Positions 50,805 through 59,172 of a stretch of 64,000 nt of DNA are shown here, in pieces. Position 1 is the stretch's first letter, and the number at the start of each line of letters is the position of its first letter. The stretch is from the NCBI RefSeq assembly GCF_007678455.1, contig NZ_VEEP01000002.1, forward strand, positions 43,535 through 107,534. The letters are read 5' to 3'. The position numbers and the translations under genes were made by a program. The notes beneath the pieces were generated by a model, which was given only the letters and a program-made list of their open reading frames with translations, made no database searches and was not told where the DNA came from. The DNA comes from Cytobacillus oceanisediminis 2691 (GTDB lineage Bacteria > Bacillota > Bacilli > Bacillales > Cytobacillaceae).

Positions 50805-51404
50805 TTACTGAAGATATTTTGGATTGTCCTTGCTATGCGATTCATTCAATTCTTGAAAAATATCCGCCTTTGCAGGTTCCTGGTTGGCTTCCATCTTCAT
50901 AACCATTGCTGGAAGGTAATCATTCAGGATTTTCCTGAACTCACCAACTGTCAATGGCTTCGCATCATCCGTGAGTTCATATCCAAGTTGGCCGTTCGGT
51001 TCAATCGTTGCGAATTTCACATCTTTCATTTTGGCAATCCCTTTATTCCTCAATCTCATCTCCAGTTGGTCGACCGTGAGTCGCATTTTTTTCATCATTT
51101 TCGTATTTAACTGGCCATTCTGGATAATGATCTTCGATTTTCCGGTGATGAATTTTTCAAAAGAATTAAACTTAAGCTCCAAATATTCAATAATGATAAT
51201 AGCCGCAACAAAAATAGCTGCCCCCGCGATTGCCTTCCACATGCTTTTCTCTACTATAGGCTGGACGATGATGGTCCCAAGCGAGATCATCACTACTGTT
51301 TGTGCCAGTGTCATTTGCGAGATCGACTTCCTGCCCGCAATTCTTAACAATAAAATGCCTGAAAGGATCAAAAAAGTCGTTTTCCAAATAAAAGTGAAAT
51401 CCAT
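50805..51404 (-). CDS. YetF-like DUF421 membrane protein
   Basis: A 199-residue protein of the YetF/DUF421 family. Three N-terminal membrane helices (TFLILSGILLLRIAGRKS and AIAGAAIFVAAIIIIEYL) are followed by the DUF421 domain, with GKSKIIIQNGQLNTKMMKK, RLTVDQLEMRLRNKGI and FATIEPNGQLGYEL. Family function is unknown, and several members are spore-related. AGGAGG precedes the ATG. Confidence 0.88.
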   Translation of the reverse strand: MDFTFIWKTTFLILSGILLLRIAGRKSISQMTLAQTVVMISLGTIIVQPIVEKSMWKAIAGAAIFVAAIIIIEYLELKFNSFEKFITGKSKIIIQNGQLNTKMMKKMRLTVDQLEMRLRNKGIAKMKDVKFATIEPNGQLGYELTDDAKPLTVGEFRKILNDYLPAMVMKMEANQEPAKADIFQELNESHSKDNPKYLQ

Positions 51405-51468
51405 AAGCGCCTCCTAAAAAGTTGCTACCCTTAATTTTCTCCATAGAAGGCCATATTATGAGCAAAAA

Positions 51469-51490
51469 CGGCACTCCAAGGGAATGCCGT
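51469..51490 (-). terminator. Terminator of the OsmC-family gene
   Basis: ACGGCATTCC-CT-TGGAGTGCCGT stem on the minus strand with a T-run. Confidence 0.85.
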
Positions 51491-51501
51491 CAGGATCATT
51501 A

Positions 51502-51963
51502 TTAAAATGCTTGTTTCACCGGTTTTTCAATGACAATATTTGTTCTTGATACATTCACTGGATTGGCAATCGTATCATCTACAGGGCAGATTTTAGCAAT
51601 GAAATCTGCAAGTGCCCTGATTTTCTCTTCTGGAGATGGTGATTTTATAAAGTAGGTATAACGAATATTCGAATAGCCGCGGCGTACATCGGATTTATTC
51701 ATGAAACCATCGGTATCAAGATCACCTTCCAATTCAACGCGGAAGTCCTCGAGTTCCACCCCGAACTTGTGGCTGTATACACGCGCTACGATTGATTGAC
51801 ATGCCCCCAATGCACCAAGTAGCATTTCAACCGGATTCATCCCCTGGTTGGTCCCGCCTAAATTTTCAGGCTCATCGATCGTGATGTGAAAGCCCCTGGC
51901 CTGGACATCAACCTTTACCCCTTCCTGCAGTGACGCTGTGGCTTTAAAAATTTCTTTTGGCAT
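51502..51963 (-). CDS. OsmC/Ohr-family protein
   Basis: About 153 residues. OsmC-fold proteins are thiol peroxidases for organic hydroperoxides or relatives. The motifs GMNPVEMLLGALGACQSIVARVYSHK (one conserved Cys) and AKICPVDDTIANPV (second Cys) form the expected Cys pair. AAGGAGGGAATGTC fixes the start at 51963. An in-frame extension to 52110 has no ribosome site. Single gene. Confidence 0.9.
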   Translation of the reverse strand: MPKEIFKATASLQEGVKVDVQARGFHITIDEPENLGGTNQGMNPVEMLLGALGACQSIVARVYSHKFGVELEDFRVELEGDLDTDGFMNKSDVRRGYSNIRYTYFIKSPSPEEKIRALADFIAKICPVDDTIANPVNVSRTNIVIEKPVKQAF

Positions 51964-52184
51964 GACATTCCCTCCTTTATATTTACATCTCCATTTTCCT
52001 CTTTCTTTAGCCGGTTTCCTTCTCAAAACAGCTAAAGACACAAAAGAGTCGAGAAGCTTTGAACAAATTGTGAAAAGGTGAACATTATCAGAATCAAAAA
52101 GTTTTCCCAACCTGTTTAAGGTTTCTTGCTAACTTGGGCTGGTTAAATTTAAATGTACGAATTTTCAAAATCAAAGGAGGACCT

Positions 52185-53517
52185 ATGAAGAAGTTTAGTG
52201 TCATTGCACTCGCACTCATGTTATTCAGTTTGGTTTTATCCCCCTCATTCTCCAGCCCAAAGGCATCCTTGCTTACAGCAGAACTGGACCCAAAGGTCGA
52301 ACGCCTGCTGGCCAATCCTTTGAGCAATGAAGAAGTTGAACTCATCATTACTTATAAAGACATGCCAGTACTCTCGGATATCAAGCTTTTGAAATTATTA
52401 GGTTTCCAAGTGAATCCCTTCAGCGAACTTCCGATTGTAGCGGTTAAAGGGAAGATTGGTCTTGTCAATGAATTGCTCCTTACAGCAACCAATATTCTCT
52501 CAATTTATGCGAATGATGATCTGCAATATTTCCTTCGAGACAGCAGGGCACTCATCGGCACAGAAGCTGTTTGGAATGACCTTGGTTTTACTGGAAAAGG
52601 AGTTACTGTAGCGGTAATCGACAGTGGCATTGATGCTACCCATCCAGATTTGCAGTATGGTGAAAAGGTCGTCCAGAATGTAAAATTCGTTGTCGGAGAC
52701 CTTTTTTGGCAATCAGCCTCTTTACCTTGAGAACCAGCTGAACACAGACACCACCTCTGGCCATGGCACCCATGTTGCTGGAACGATTGCGGGAAGCGGG
52801 ACCTCTAGCGACGGCCTGTATAAAGGAATTGCACCCGATGCAAAATTAGTCGGTCTTGGTGTTGGCGAAGCCATCAACATCCTTTGGTCACTGGAGGCTT
52901 TTGATTATGCCATCAAGAATCAAGAAAAGTACGGAATCGACATCATCAGCAACAGCTGGGGCTCAACCGGGGAATACTCTCCTGACCATCCGATCAATGT
53001 CGCTTCCAAAAAAGCGCATGACGCAGGTATGACCGTTGTGTTTGCCGCTGGGAATGAAGGTCCAGAAGATAATACGCTAAACCCATACTCTGCGGCTCCC
53101 TGGGTCATCAGTGTGGCGGCTGGAACAAAGGATAAACAACTAGCCGACTTCTCATCACGCGGTGTTGCAGGAGATGAATTCCTGCATCCTGATATCACGG
53201 CTCCAGGTGTAGATATCGTGGCAACCCGTTCTTCCACTGGACTTGTCATGAATCTATTAGGTACCGTAACCGATGTTTCATATATTGAAGCGACTCACCT
53301 GCCTTTCTATACAACTTCAAGCGGCACAAGCATGGCCGCACCCCACATATCGGGTGTCGTTGCCTTGATGAAGGAAGCAAACCCTGCTCTCGGCCCGGAT
53401 CAGGCACTTGAACTGATGGTCCAAACAGCTGACCCGATGCCTGATTACCAGCCGCATGAAGCTGGCGCAGGCTATGTGAACGCTTATGAAGCAGTCCAGG
53501 CAGCTCTCATCAAGTAA
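52185..53517 (+). pseudogene. Secreted subtilisin-like serine protease with +1 frameshift
   Basis: Both halves of an S8 protease are present in different frames. Frame one (52185 to about 52707) gives a signal peptide (MKKFSVIALALMLFSLVLSP), an inhibitor-type propeptide and the catalytic Asp in VAVIDSGIDATHPDL. Frame two (about 52700 to 53517) gives the catalytic His in SGHGTHVAG and Ser in SGTSMAAPHISGV. They are joined at the run TTTTTT at 52702-52707: with five T the reading becomes VVGDLFGNQPLYLEN and the gene is intact. Sequencing error, slippage-tolerated gene or genuine pseudogene cannot be told apart here. AAAGGAGG precedes the start, and a terminator follows. Confidence 0.9.
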
Positions 53518-53556
53518 AAGTTACTGCTCTAACAAGTAATGAAAAAAATAAATCCG

Positions 53557-53587
53557 ACTCCTCCTCGATACCGGGGAGGAGTTTTTC
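53557..53587 (+). terminator. Terminator of the subtilase gene
   Basis: ACTCCTCC ... GGAGGAGT stem followed by TTTTTC. Confidence 0.88.
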
Positions 53588-53685
53588 ATCTGGCGAATTC
53601 CAGTTATGCAGGCACCTCTTGTATTTCTGGCCAAGATAGGTTAGGTTTAAGGAAAACCTGAATATTCAGAAAGGGGATGCTTTGG

Positions 53686-55338
53686 ATGCTTGATTGCCAG
53701 GATGAGGTTTTATTTTATACAAAACAGCTTGTGAACATCGGGAGCATTGTCAATACAAATGGAGAGAACGAAATTGCCCAGGCACTTTATACGATGATTT
53801 CATCGTTTCCTTATTTTATAGTGAATCCAACCCACGTCATCAAACCGCAAACTCAGAATGATGTGCTTGAACGGTATAATGTACTGGCTTTTGTAAAAGG
53901 AACAAAGGGCAGCAGCAATCGGACCGTCATTCTGATGGGACATCTGGATACGGTCGGGATTGATGATTTCACACAGCTTGCCGGCCTTGCGTTCAATCCT
54001 GATGAACTTCTTGTAGAGCTTAAAAAAGAAAAATTGCCTACTCATGTCAAGGAGCAAGCAGAATCAGGCGATTGGATGTTTGGCCGCGGGGTGCTGGATA
54101 TGAAAAGCGGGGTTGCCTCCAATCTTTATCTGTTGAAGTATTATTCAGAGCATCCGGATGAACTCGAGGGAAATCTTGTCTTCTTGGCAGAATGTGATGA
54201 GGAAGACAGTTCATACGGCATCCTTTCAGCAGTAAAAGACTTGAACGCCTGGAAGGAAGAGCATGACTTTGAGTATATTGCCCTGATTAACAGTGATTTC
54301 GTTTCACCAAGGTTTCCCGGTGACAGGAATCGCTATATTTATAAGGGAACGGTCGGGAAGCTTTTGCCTTCATTTTTTATAACGGGGGCCGAAACCCATG
54401 TTGGGTCAGCGTTCGAAGGCCTGGATCCAAATCTGATCGCTGCTGAATTGACCAGGCAAATCGACTATAATCCTGAACTCTGCAATGAGGCTTTCGGGGA
54501 AACAACCATGCCGCCAGTCTCATTGAAGCAGACGGACCTTAAGCCCAACTACACCGTGCAAACGGCGCTGGCCGCTTATGTATATTACAATTTTTTCATT
54601 CATTCCTGGACACCAAAGGATGTTCTTGAAAAATTGAAGGAACAGGCCAGCATTGCTTTTGCAAATGGCTTAGAGCTGTACGAGGAACGCTACAAGCATT
54701 TCTGTAAAATGAGCGGCGAGCCTTGCAGGGAACTACAATGGCAGCCGCGGGTGATGACATTTGAAGAGATGGAAAATGAACTGATCAAGATGCATGGTTC
54801 TGAATACACAGCCCATATGGTGGAGTTCAAGGAAAACCTGCTACTGGATGCGACACTTGACCTGAGGATGTACGCTGCAAGAGTTGTTGAGGAAGCATGG
54901 AAGTGGATGCCAGATCAGAGTCCGGCAATCATCGTCTTCTACTCCTCGCTTTATTCGCCAAGAATTGAAGTCAATGGTAAGACCGAGGATGAACGAAATT
55001 TGATTGAAGCCCTGGATGCGGCTGTTAAGATTGTTCAGCCTGAATATGACGAATCCATCGTTGTCCGCAATTTCTTTCCTTATATATCCGATATGAGCTT
55101 TGTCGCCTTGAGTGATGATGACGAAGCATTGGATGCTGCATCCCGCAATAACCCAAGCTGGGGAACGAAATTTTTTGTGGACTACCAGGAAATTCGTGAA
55201 CTGAATGTCCCAGTCGTTAACATCGGGCCATACGGGCTGGATGCCCATAAACGCTATGAACGGATGGAAATAGACTATTCTGTCAGAATCGTCCCTAATC
55301 TCACCAATGAGGTCATCAAGAATCTATTGGCAAAATAA
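53686..55338 (+). CDS. rocB: M20-family peptidase, RocB-like (arginine utilisation)
   Basis: About 550 residues. It belongs to the M20 metallopeptidase superfamily, with the RocB-type extended insert. The metal site residues are in GHLDTVGIDD near residue 85, GRGVLDMKSG near 133 and ECDEEDSS near 169. In Bacillus subtilis rocB is part of the sigma-54-dependent arginine catabolic rocABC operon. Here it stands alone and no -24/-12 promoter was found, so regulation may differ. The ATG at 53677 overlaps the AAGGGG ribosome site, so 53686 is chosen. Its exact reaction is not established in the family. Confidence 0.82.
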   Translation: MLDCQDEVLFYTKQLVNIGSIVNTNGENEIAQALYTMISSFPYFIVNPTHVIKPQTQNDVLERYNVLAFVKGTKGSSNRTVILMGHLDTVGIDDFTQLAGLAFNPDELLVELKKEKLPTHVKEQAESGDWMFGRGVLDMKSGVASNLYLLKYYSEHPDELEGNLVFLAECDEEDSSYGILSAVKDLNAWKEEHDFEYIALINSDFVSPRFPGDRNRYIYKGTVGKLLPSFFITGAETHVGSAFEGLDPNLIAAELTRQIDYNPELCNEAFGETTMPPVSLKQTDLKPNYTVQTALAAYVYYNFFIHSWTPKDVLEKLKEQASIAFANGLELYEERYKHFCKMSGEPCRELQWQPRVMTFEEMENELIKMHGSEYTAHMVEFKENLLLDATLDLRMYAARVVEEAWKWMPDQSPAIIVFYSSLYSPRIEVNGKTEDERNLIEALDAAVKIVQPEYDESIVVRNFFPYISDMSFVALSDDDEALDAASRNNPSWGTKFFVDYQEIRELNVPVVNIGPYGLDAHKRYERMEIDYSVRIVPNLTNEVIKNLLAK

Positions 55339-55496
55339 TTTGCAGGTGCCTTGTTCCGGCACCTTTTTTGTATAAACATAGCCGAACACCTCTTGTTTTT
55401 CAGCTTTTTTCTTATTACTATATAGTTCAGTGGAAATATATTATAGTAATCATTAAAATAAACATAAGAGACTGAACAAAGGAAAGGCTGATTTAA

Positions 55497-57155
55497 TTGG
55501 AAGAAAACTCGAATTTTATAAAAACGATCATTAAGGAAGATTTGGAGAGCGGCAAGCGTGATACAGTCGTGACCCGATTCCCTCCAGAACCAAACGGATA
55601 CCTACATATCGGTCATGCAAAATCGATCGTCATCAACTTCGGGCTCGCAGATGAGTTCGGCGGCAAGACAAACCTCCGTTTTGATGACACGAATCCGCTG
55701 AAAGAAGATCAGGAGTACGTGGATGCCATCAAGGAAGACGTCGAATGGCTTGGTTATGAATGGGAAGGCTTGTTCTTTGCATCTAACTATTTCGATGAAA
55801 TGTACGACCGTGCTGTCCTTTTGATCAAAAAAGGATTGGCATATGTCGATGATTTATCGGCAGATGAAATCAGAGAATATCGCGGCACCCTGTCTGAGCC
55901 TGGCAAGGAAAGCCCCTACCGCAATCGTTCGGTTGAAGAGAACCTTGAACTGTTCGAACGCATGAAGAATGGCGAATTTGCCAATGGGGAGAAAGTATTG
56001 CGCGCAAAGATTGATATGTCTTCACCAAATATCAATCTTCGTGACCCGGTCATCTACCGAATTTCGCATGCTACACACCATAACACTGGTGATAAGTGGT
56101 GCATCTATCCGATGTACGCGTTTGCCCATCCGATTGAGGATGCAATCGAAGGCGTTACCCACAGCTTGTGCACAACCGAGTTCGAAGACCAGCGTCCTCT
56201 ATACGATTGGGTTGTACGTGAAACCGAAATGGAAGCAACTCCGCAGCAAATCGAGTTTGGCCGCCTGAACCTGACAAACACAGTCATGAGCAAGCGCAAA
56301 CTGAAGCAGCTTGTTGAAGAAAAGTATGTCGATGGCTGGGACGACCCACGCCTGCCAACAATCTCCGGTTTGAGAAGACGCGGCTTCACGCCAGAAGCAA
56401 TCCGTGAATTCGTAAAAGCAGCTGGCGTTTCAAAAGGATATTCAACCGTTGATGCACAGATGCTTGAGCATTTTGTCCGTGAAGACCTTAAGCTGAAGGC
56501 CCCGCGTACGATGGGTGTGCTTCGTCCATTGAAAATTGTCATCACGAACTATCCTGAAGGCGAAGTCGAATGGCTTGATGCAGAAATCAATCCTGAAAAC
56601 CCGGAAATGGGCACACGCAAAATTCCATTCTCCCGCGAGATTTATGTTGAGCAGGACGACTTCATGGAAAATCCTCCAGCGAAGTACTTCCGTCTCTTCC
56701 CTGGCAATGAAGTCCGTTTGAAGCACGCTTACTTCATTAAGTGCAATGACGTAGTTAAAGATGAAAATGGTGAAGTGGTTGAGCTTCACTGCACATATGA
56801 TGTAGAAACAAAGAGCGGATCTGGCTTTACTGGCCGCAAAGTAAAAGGAACTCTTCACTGGGTTGACGCAACACATGCGCTTCCTGCAGAATTCCGCCTG
56901 TATGAGCCGCTGATTCTTGACGATGAAGAAGAAAGCGCAGACGAAGCCGAGAACAAATCCTTCCTGGATCAGGTAAATGAAAAATCCCTGGAAATCCTGA
57001 ACGGATTTATCGAGCCAAACATGAAGGACGCCCAGCCGCAGGACAAATTCCAGTTCTTCCGCCACGGCTACTTCAACGTCGATCCGAAACACACGACAGA
57101 AGACAAGAAAGTCTTCAACCGGATTGTATCGCTTAAGAGCTCGTTTAAGCTTTAA
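55497..57155 (+). CDS. glnS: Glutaminyl-tRNA synthetase
   Basis: Charges tRNA-Gln with glutamine. The 552-residue class I synthetase has [15 protein letters not shown] (HIGH motif near residue 37), [39 protein letters not shown] and VMSKRKL (KMSKS equivalent near 263). An anticodon-binding beta-barrel C-terminal region follows. The start codon is TTG after AAAGGAAAGG. Most Firmicutes make Gln-tRNA through GatCAB amidation, so this gene is of the gamma-proteobacterial/eukaryotic-derived GlnRS type and may be a transfer. A terminator follows. Confidence 0.96.
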   Translation: MEENSNFIKTIIKEDLESGKRDTVVTRFPPEPNGYLHIGHAKSIVINFGLADEFGGKTNLRFDDTNPLKEDQEYVDAIKEDVEWLGYEWEGLFFASNYFDEMYDRAVLLIKKGLAYVDDLSADEIREYRGTLSEPGKESPYRNRSVEENLELFERMKNGEFANGEKVLRAKIDMSSPNINLRDPVIYRISHATHHNTGDKWCIYPMYAFAHPIEDAIEGVTHSLCTTEFEDQRPLYDWVVRETEMEATPQQIEFGRLNLTNTVMSKRKLKQLVEEKYVDGWDDPRLPTISGLRRRGFTPEAIREFVKAAGVSKGYSTVDAQMLEHFVREDLKLKAPRTMGVLRPLKIVITNYPEGEVEWLDAEINPENPEMGTRKIPFSREIYVEQDDFMENPPAKYFRLFPGNEVRLKHAYFIKCNDVVKDENGEVVELHCTYDVETKSGSGFTGRKVKGTLHWVDATHALPAEFRLYEPLILDDEEESADEAENKSFLDQVNEKSLEILNGFIEPNMKDAQPQDKFQFFRHGYFNVDPKHTTEDKKVFNRIVSLKSSFKL

Positions 57156-57171
57156 AAATATGTAGATAATG

Positions 57172-57210
57172 GCCTCCCCGGGTGCGTGTTTGATTCGGGG
57201 AGGTTTTTTA
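57172..57210 (+). terminator. Terminator of glnS
   Basis: CCTCCCC ... GGGGAGG stem followed by TTTTTT. Confidence 0.9.
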
Positions 57211-57290
57211 TGGTTAAAATTGATGGAGGATGGCGACAAGCCGGCCTAGTGGTGGATTTTCTACCGAAGATCTTAGGAAAACGGTTGGAT

Positions 57291-58070
57291 TTTGACAACT
57301 TTAACCTGTTTGCCTTCGTACCTGTCAAAATAACGACGGGTTCTTGACAGCTTTTCTCTACTTCACCTCAGACCTGTCAAAATAACGACCGATTCTTGAC
57401 AGCTTTCTCCTGCTTCTCTTCTAACCTGTCAAAATAACGGCGGGTTCTTGACAGCTTTTCTCTACTTCACCTCAAACCTGTCAAAATTACGGCTGTTTCT
57501 TGACAGCTTTACCGTACTTCCCCTCGAACCTGTCAAAATAACGACGGGTTCTTGACAGCTTTTCTCTACTTCACCTCGAACCTGTCAAAATAACGACCGA
57601 TTCTTGACAGCTTTTCTCTACTTCACCTCAAACCTGTCAAAATTACGGCTGTTTCTTGACAGCTTTACCGTACTTCCCCTCAAACCTGTCAAAATTACGG
57701 CTGTTTCTTGACAGCTTTACCGTACTTCCCCTCAAACCTGTCAAAATAACGGCGGGTTCTTGACAGCTTTTCTCTACTTCACCTCAGACCTGTCAAAATA
57801 ACGACCGATTCTTGACAGCTTTTCTCTACTTCACCTCAGACCTGTCAAAATAACGACTGATTCTTGACAGCTTTCTCCTGCTTCTCTTCTAACCTGTCAA
57901 AATAACGACTGATTCTTGACAGCTTTCTCCTGCTTCTCTTCTAACCTGTCAAAATAACGACTGATTCTTGACAGCTTTCATATGTTACACTTCAAACCTG
58001 TCAAGATAACAACGGATTCTTGACAGCTTTCTCCTATTACACTTTAAACCTGTCAAAATAACGGAAAATT
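57291..58070. repeat. 52-bp tandem array with CTGTCAA/TTGACAG arms (15 units)
   Basis: CCTGTCAA recurs about every 52 bp from 57321 to about 58048, with 15 copies counted. In each unit CTGTCAA is followed after 15 nt by TTGACAG and after another 23 nt by the next CTGTCAA, so every arm can pair left or right. Internal variants (AACGACGGG, AACGACCGA, TTACGGCTG) recur in blocks. It occupies nearly all of the 1-kb gap between glnS and the GNAT gene, with no coding sequence seen. Confidence 0.97.
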
Positions 58071-58188
58071 AATACCAGGTTCTTGCTTCACCCTTCAGAG
58101 TTGATCGAGACAGCCTTTCTCTTTTTAAAGGAAATCTGCTTTTAATCTAGAATATAATTAAGCAACCAATTTTTCAGAGGTGGGTATT

Positions 58189-58686
58189 ATGGAAATTCGA
58201 CGATTAAATGGCGGGGATGCAGAGAGTTATCGAGCCCTTCGTCATGAGGCCTTGCTAAAGAATCCCGAGGCGTTCGGTTCTAGTTATGAAGATGAAAAAG
58301 GTAACGAAGCTTCACATTACAGGCAAAGGCTTGATAATAAATTAACTTATACATTTGGCGCTTTTGAGGAAGGTCAGCTGGTTGGGGTCGTTACCCTCGT
58401 TCCAGAGGGAAAAGTTAAGCTGAAGCACCGGGCCAATATTTTTGCCATGTATGTGACCTCCTCACAGAGAGGCAGAGGTATTGGCAAGGCACTTGTAAAA
58501 ACAGCCATTCAACAGGCGCAAGAGTTAAACAGTGTTGAACAGATCCATTTGACAGTTACCTCAAGCAATGAACCGGCAAAAAAACTTTATGCTTTCCTTG
58601 GTTTCAAAGCATATGGAGTCGAAAAGAACGCCCTGCGGATTGATGGGACATATTATGATGAAGATTTAATGGTGTTATTTTTATAG
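58189..58686 (+). CDS. GNAT-family N-acetyltransferase
   Basis: About 165 residues. The acetyl-CoA motif A is IFAMYVTSSQRGRGIGKALVK (Q/RxxGxG/A in QRGRGIG near residue 100), followed by IHLTVTSSNEPAKKLYAFLGF, which is motif B. The start is taken at the ATG 58189 after AGAGGTGGG, three codons inside a possible GTG. The acceptor is unknown. Confidence 0.9.
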   Translation: MEIRRLNGGDAESYRALRHEALLKNPEAFGSSYEDEKGNEASHYRQRLDNKLTYTFGAFEEGQLVGVVTLVPEGKVKLKHRANIFAMYVTSSQRGRGIGKALVKTAIQQAQELNSVEQIHLTVTSSNEPAKKLYAFLGFKAYGVEKNALRIDGTYYDEDLMVLFL

Positions 58687-58710
58687 AAGGCCAATCTTGG
58701 CCTTTTTTTC
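58686..58710 (+). terminator. Terminator of the GNAT gene
   Basis: AAGGCCA-ATCT-TGGCCTT stem with a T-run. Confidence 0.88.
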
Positions 58711-58776
58711 ATGTTTATTTTTCGCTAAAAAAGGAAGTAGGTAAAGGATGAGGTTTTTACTGAAAGGAGAATGCTC

Positions 58777-59127
58777 ATGTTTTTAGATGCTTATGTTAAC
58801 CAGAAGGTTCAGGTTAAACTGAAAAATTTCCCCGAAAATATGATTGGCGAAATTACCGGAATCTTTCAGCCAGATGAATGGTACCTGGTAAAACTGGTCC
58901 ATGCCGAGAGTATGGGGATTTGGGTTGAAAACCCTTGCTATAAACGAACGCCAGTCCAGAAGGAAGATGGCACGGTGATTCCTACCGAAGATCAGGTCGA
59001 AGAAACCTGCACCACGCATATGTTCCTTCGCTGGGAGTACATTGCATCCATAATTACCTTTCCTGATTCCGATCCCAAGGCTGACAAAAAAGCCAAGCTT
59101 ATTGGGTTCCAGCCAGATATTGATTAG
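58777..59127 (+). CDS. Small soluble protein, unknown
   Basis: About 116 residues, soluble and beta-rich (VNQKVQVKLKNFPENMIGEIT and WYLVKLVHAESMGIWVENP), with THMFLRWEYIASI near the C terminus. The first segment suggests a small barrel such as an Sm-like or KOW-type fold, but this is a guess. AAAGGAGAATGCTC favours the ATG at 58777 over 58771. No recognised family. Confidence 0.75.
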   Translation: MFLDAYVNQKVQVKLKNFPENMIGEITGIFQPDEWYLVKLVHAESMGIWVENPCYKRTPVQKEDGTVIPTEDQVEETCTTHMFLRWEYIASIITFPDSDPKADKKAKLIGFQPDID

Positions 59128-59136
59128 AAAAAACAA

Positions 59137-59165
59137 AAACGCTGCCGAAAATCCGGCAGCGTTTC
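59137..59165. terminator. Bidirectional terminator
   Basis: AAACGCTGCCG-AAAAT-CCGGCAGCGTTT stem shared by two convergent genes. Confidence 0.92.
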
Positions 59166-59172
59166 TTCATTT

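Noticed and set aside
53591-53670. Possible sigma-54 promoter before rocB (as in Bacillus subtilis)
   Set aside because: GGCACCTCTTGT does not keep the 11-bp GG-to-GC spacing, and no other candidate was found.
56442-57239. 265-codon minus-strand frame inside glnS
   Set aside because: Antisense of the glnS coding sequence, without a ribosome site or recognisable domain.
57291-58070. CRISPR array
   Set aside because: Period 52 bp with repeated, not unique, spacers, and no cas genes or leader.
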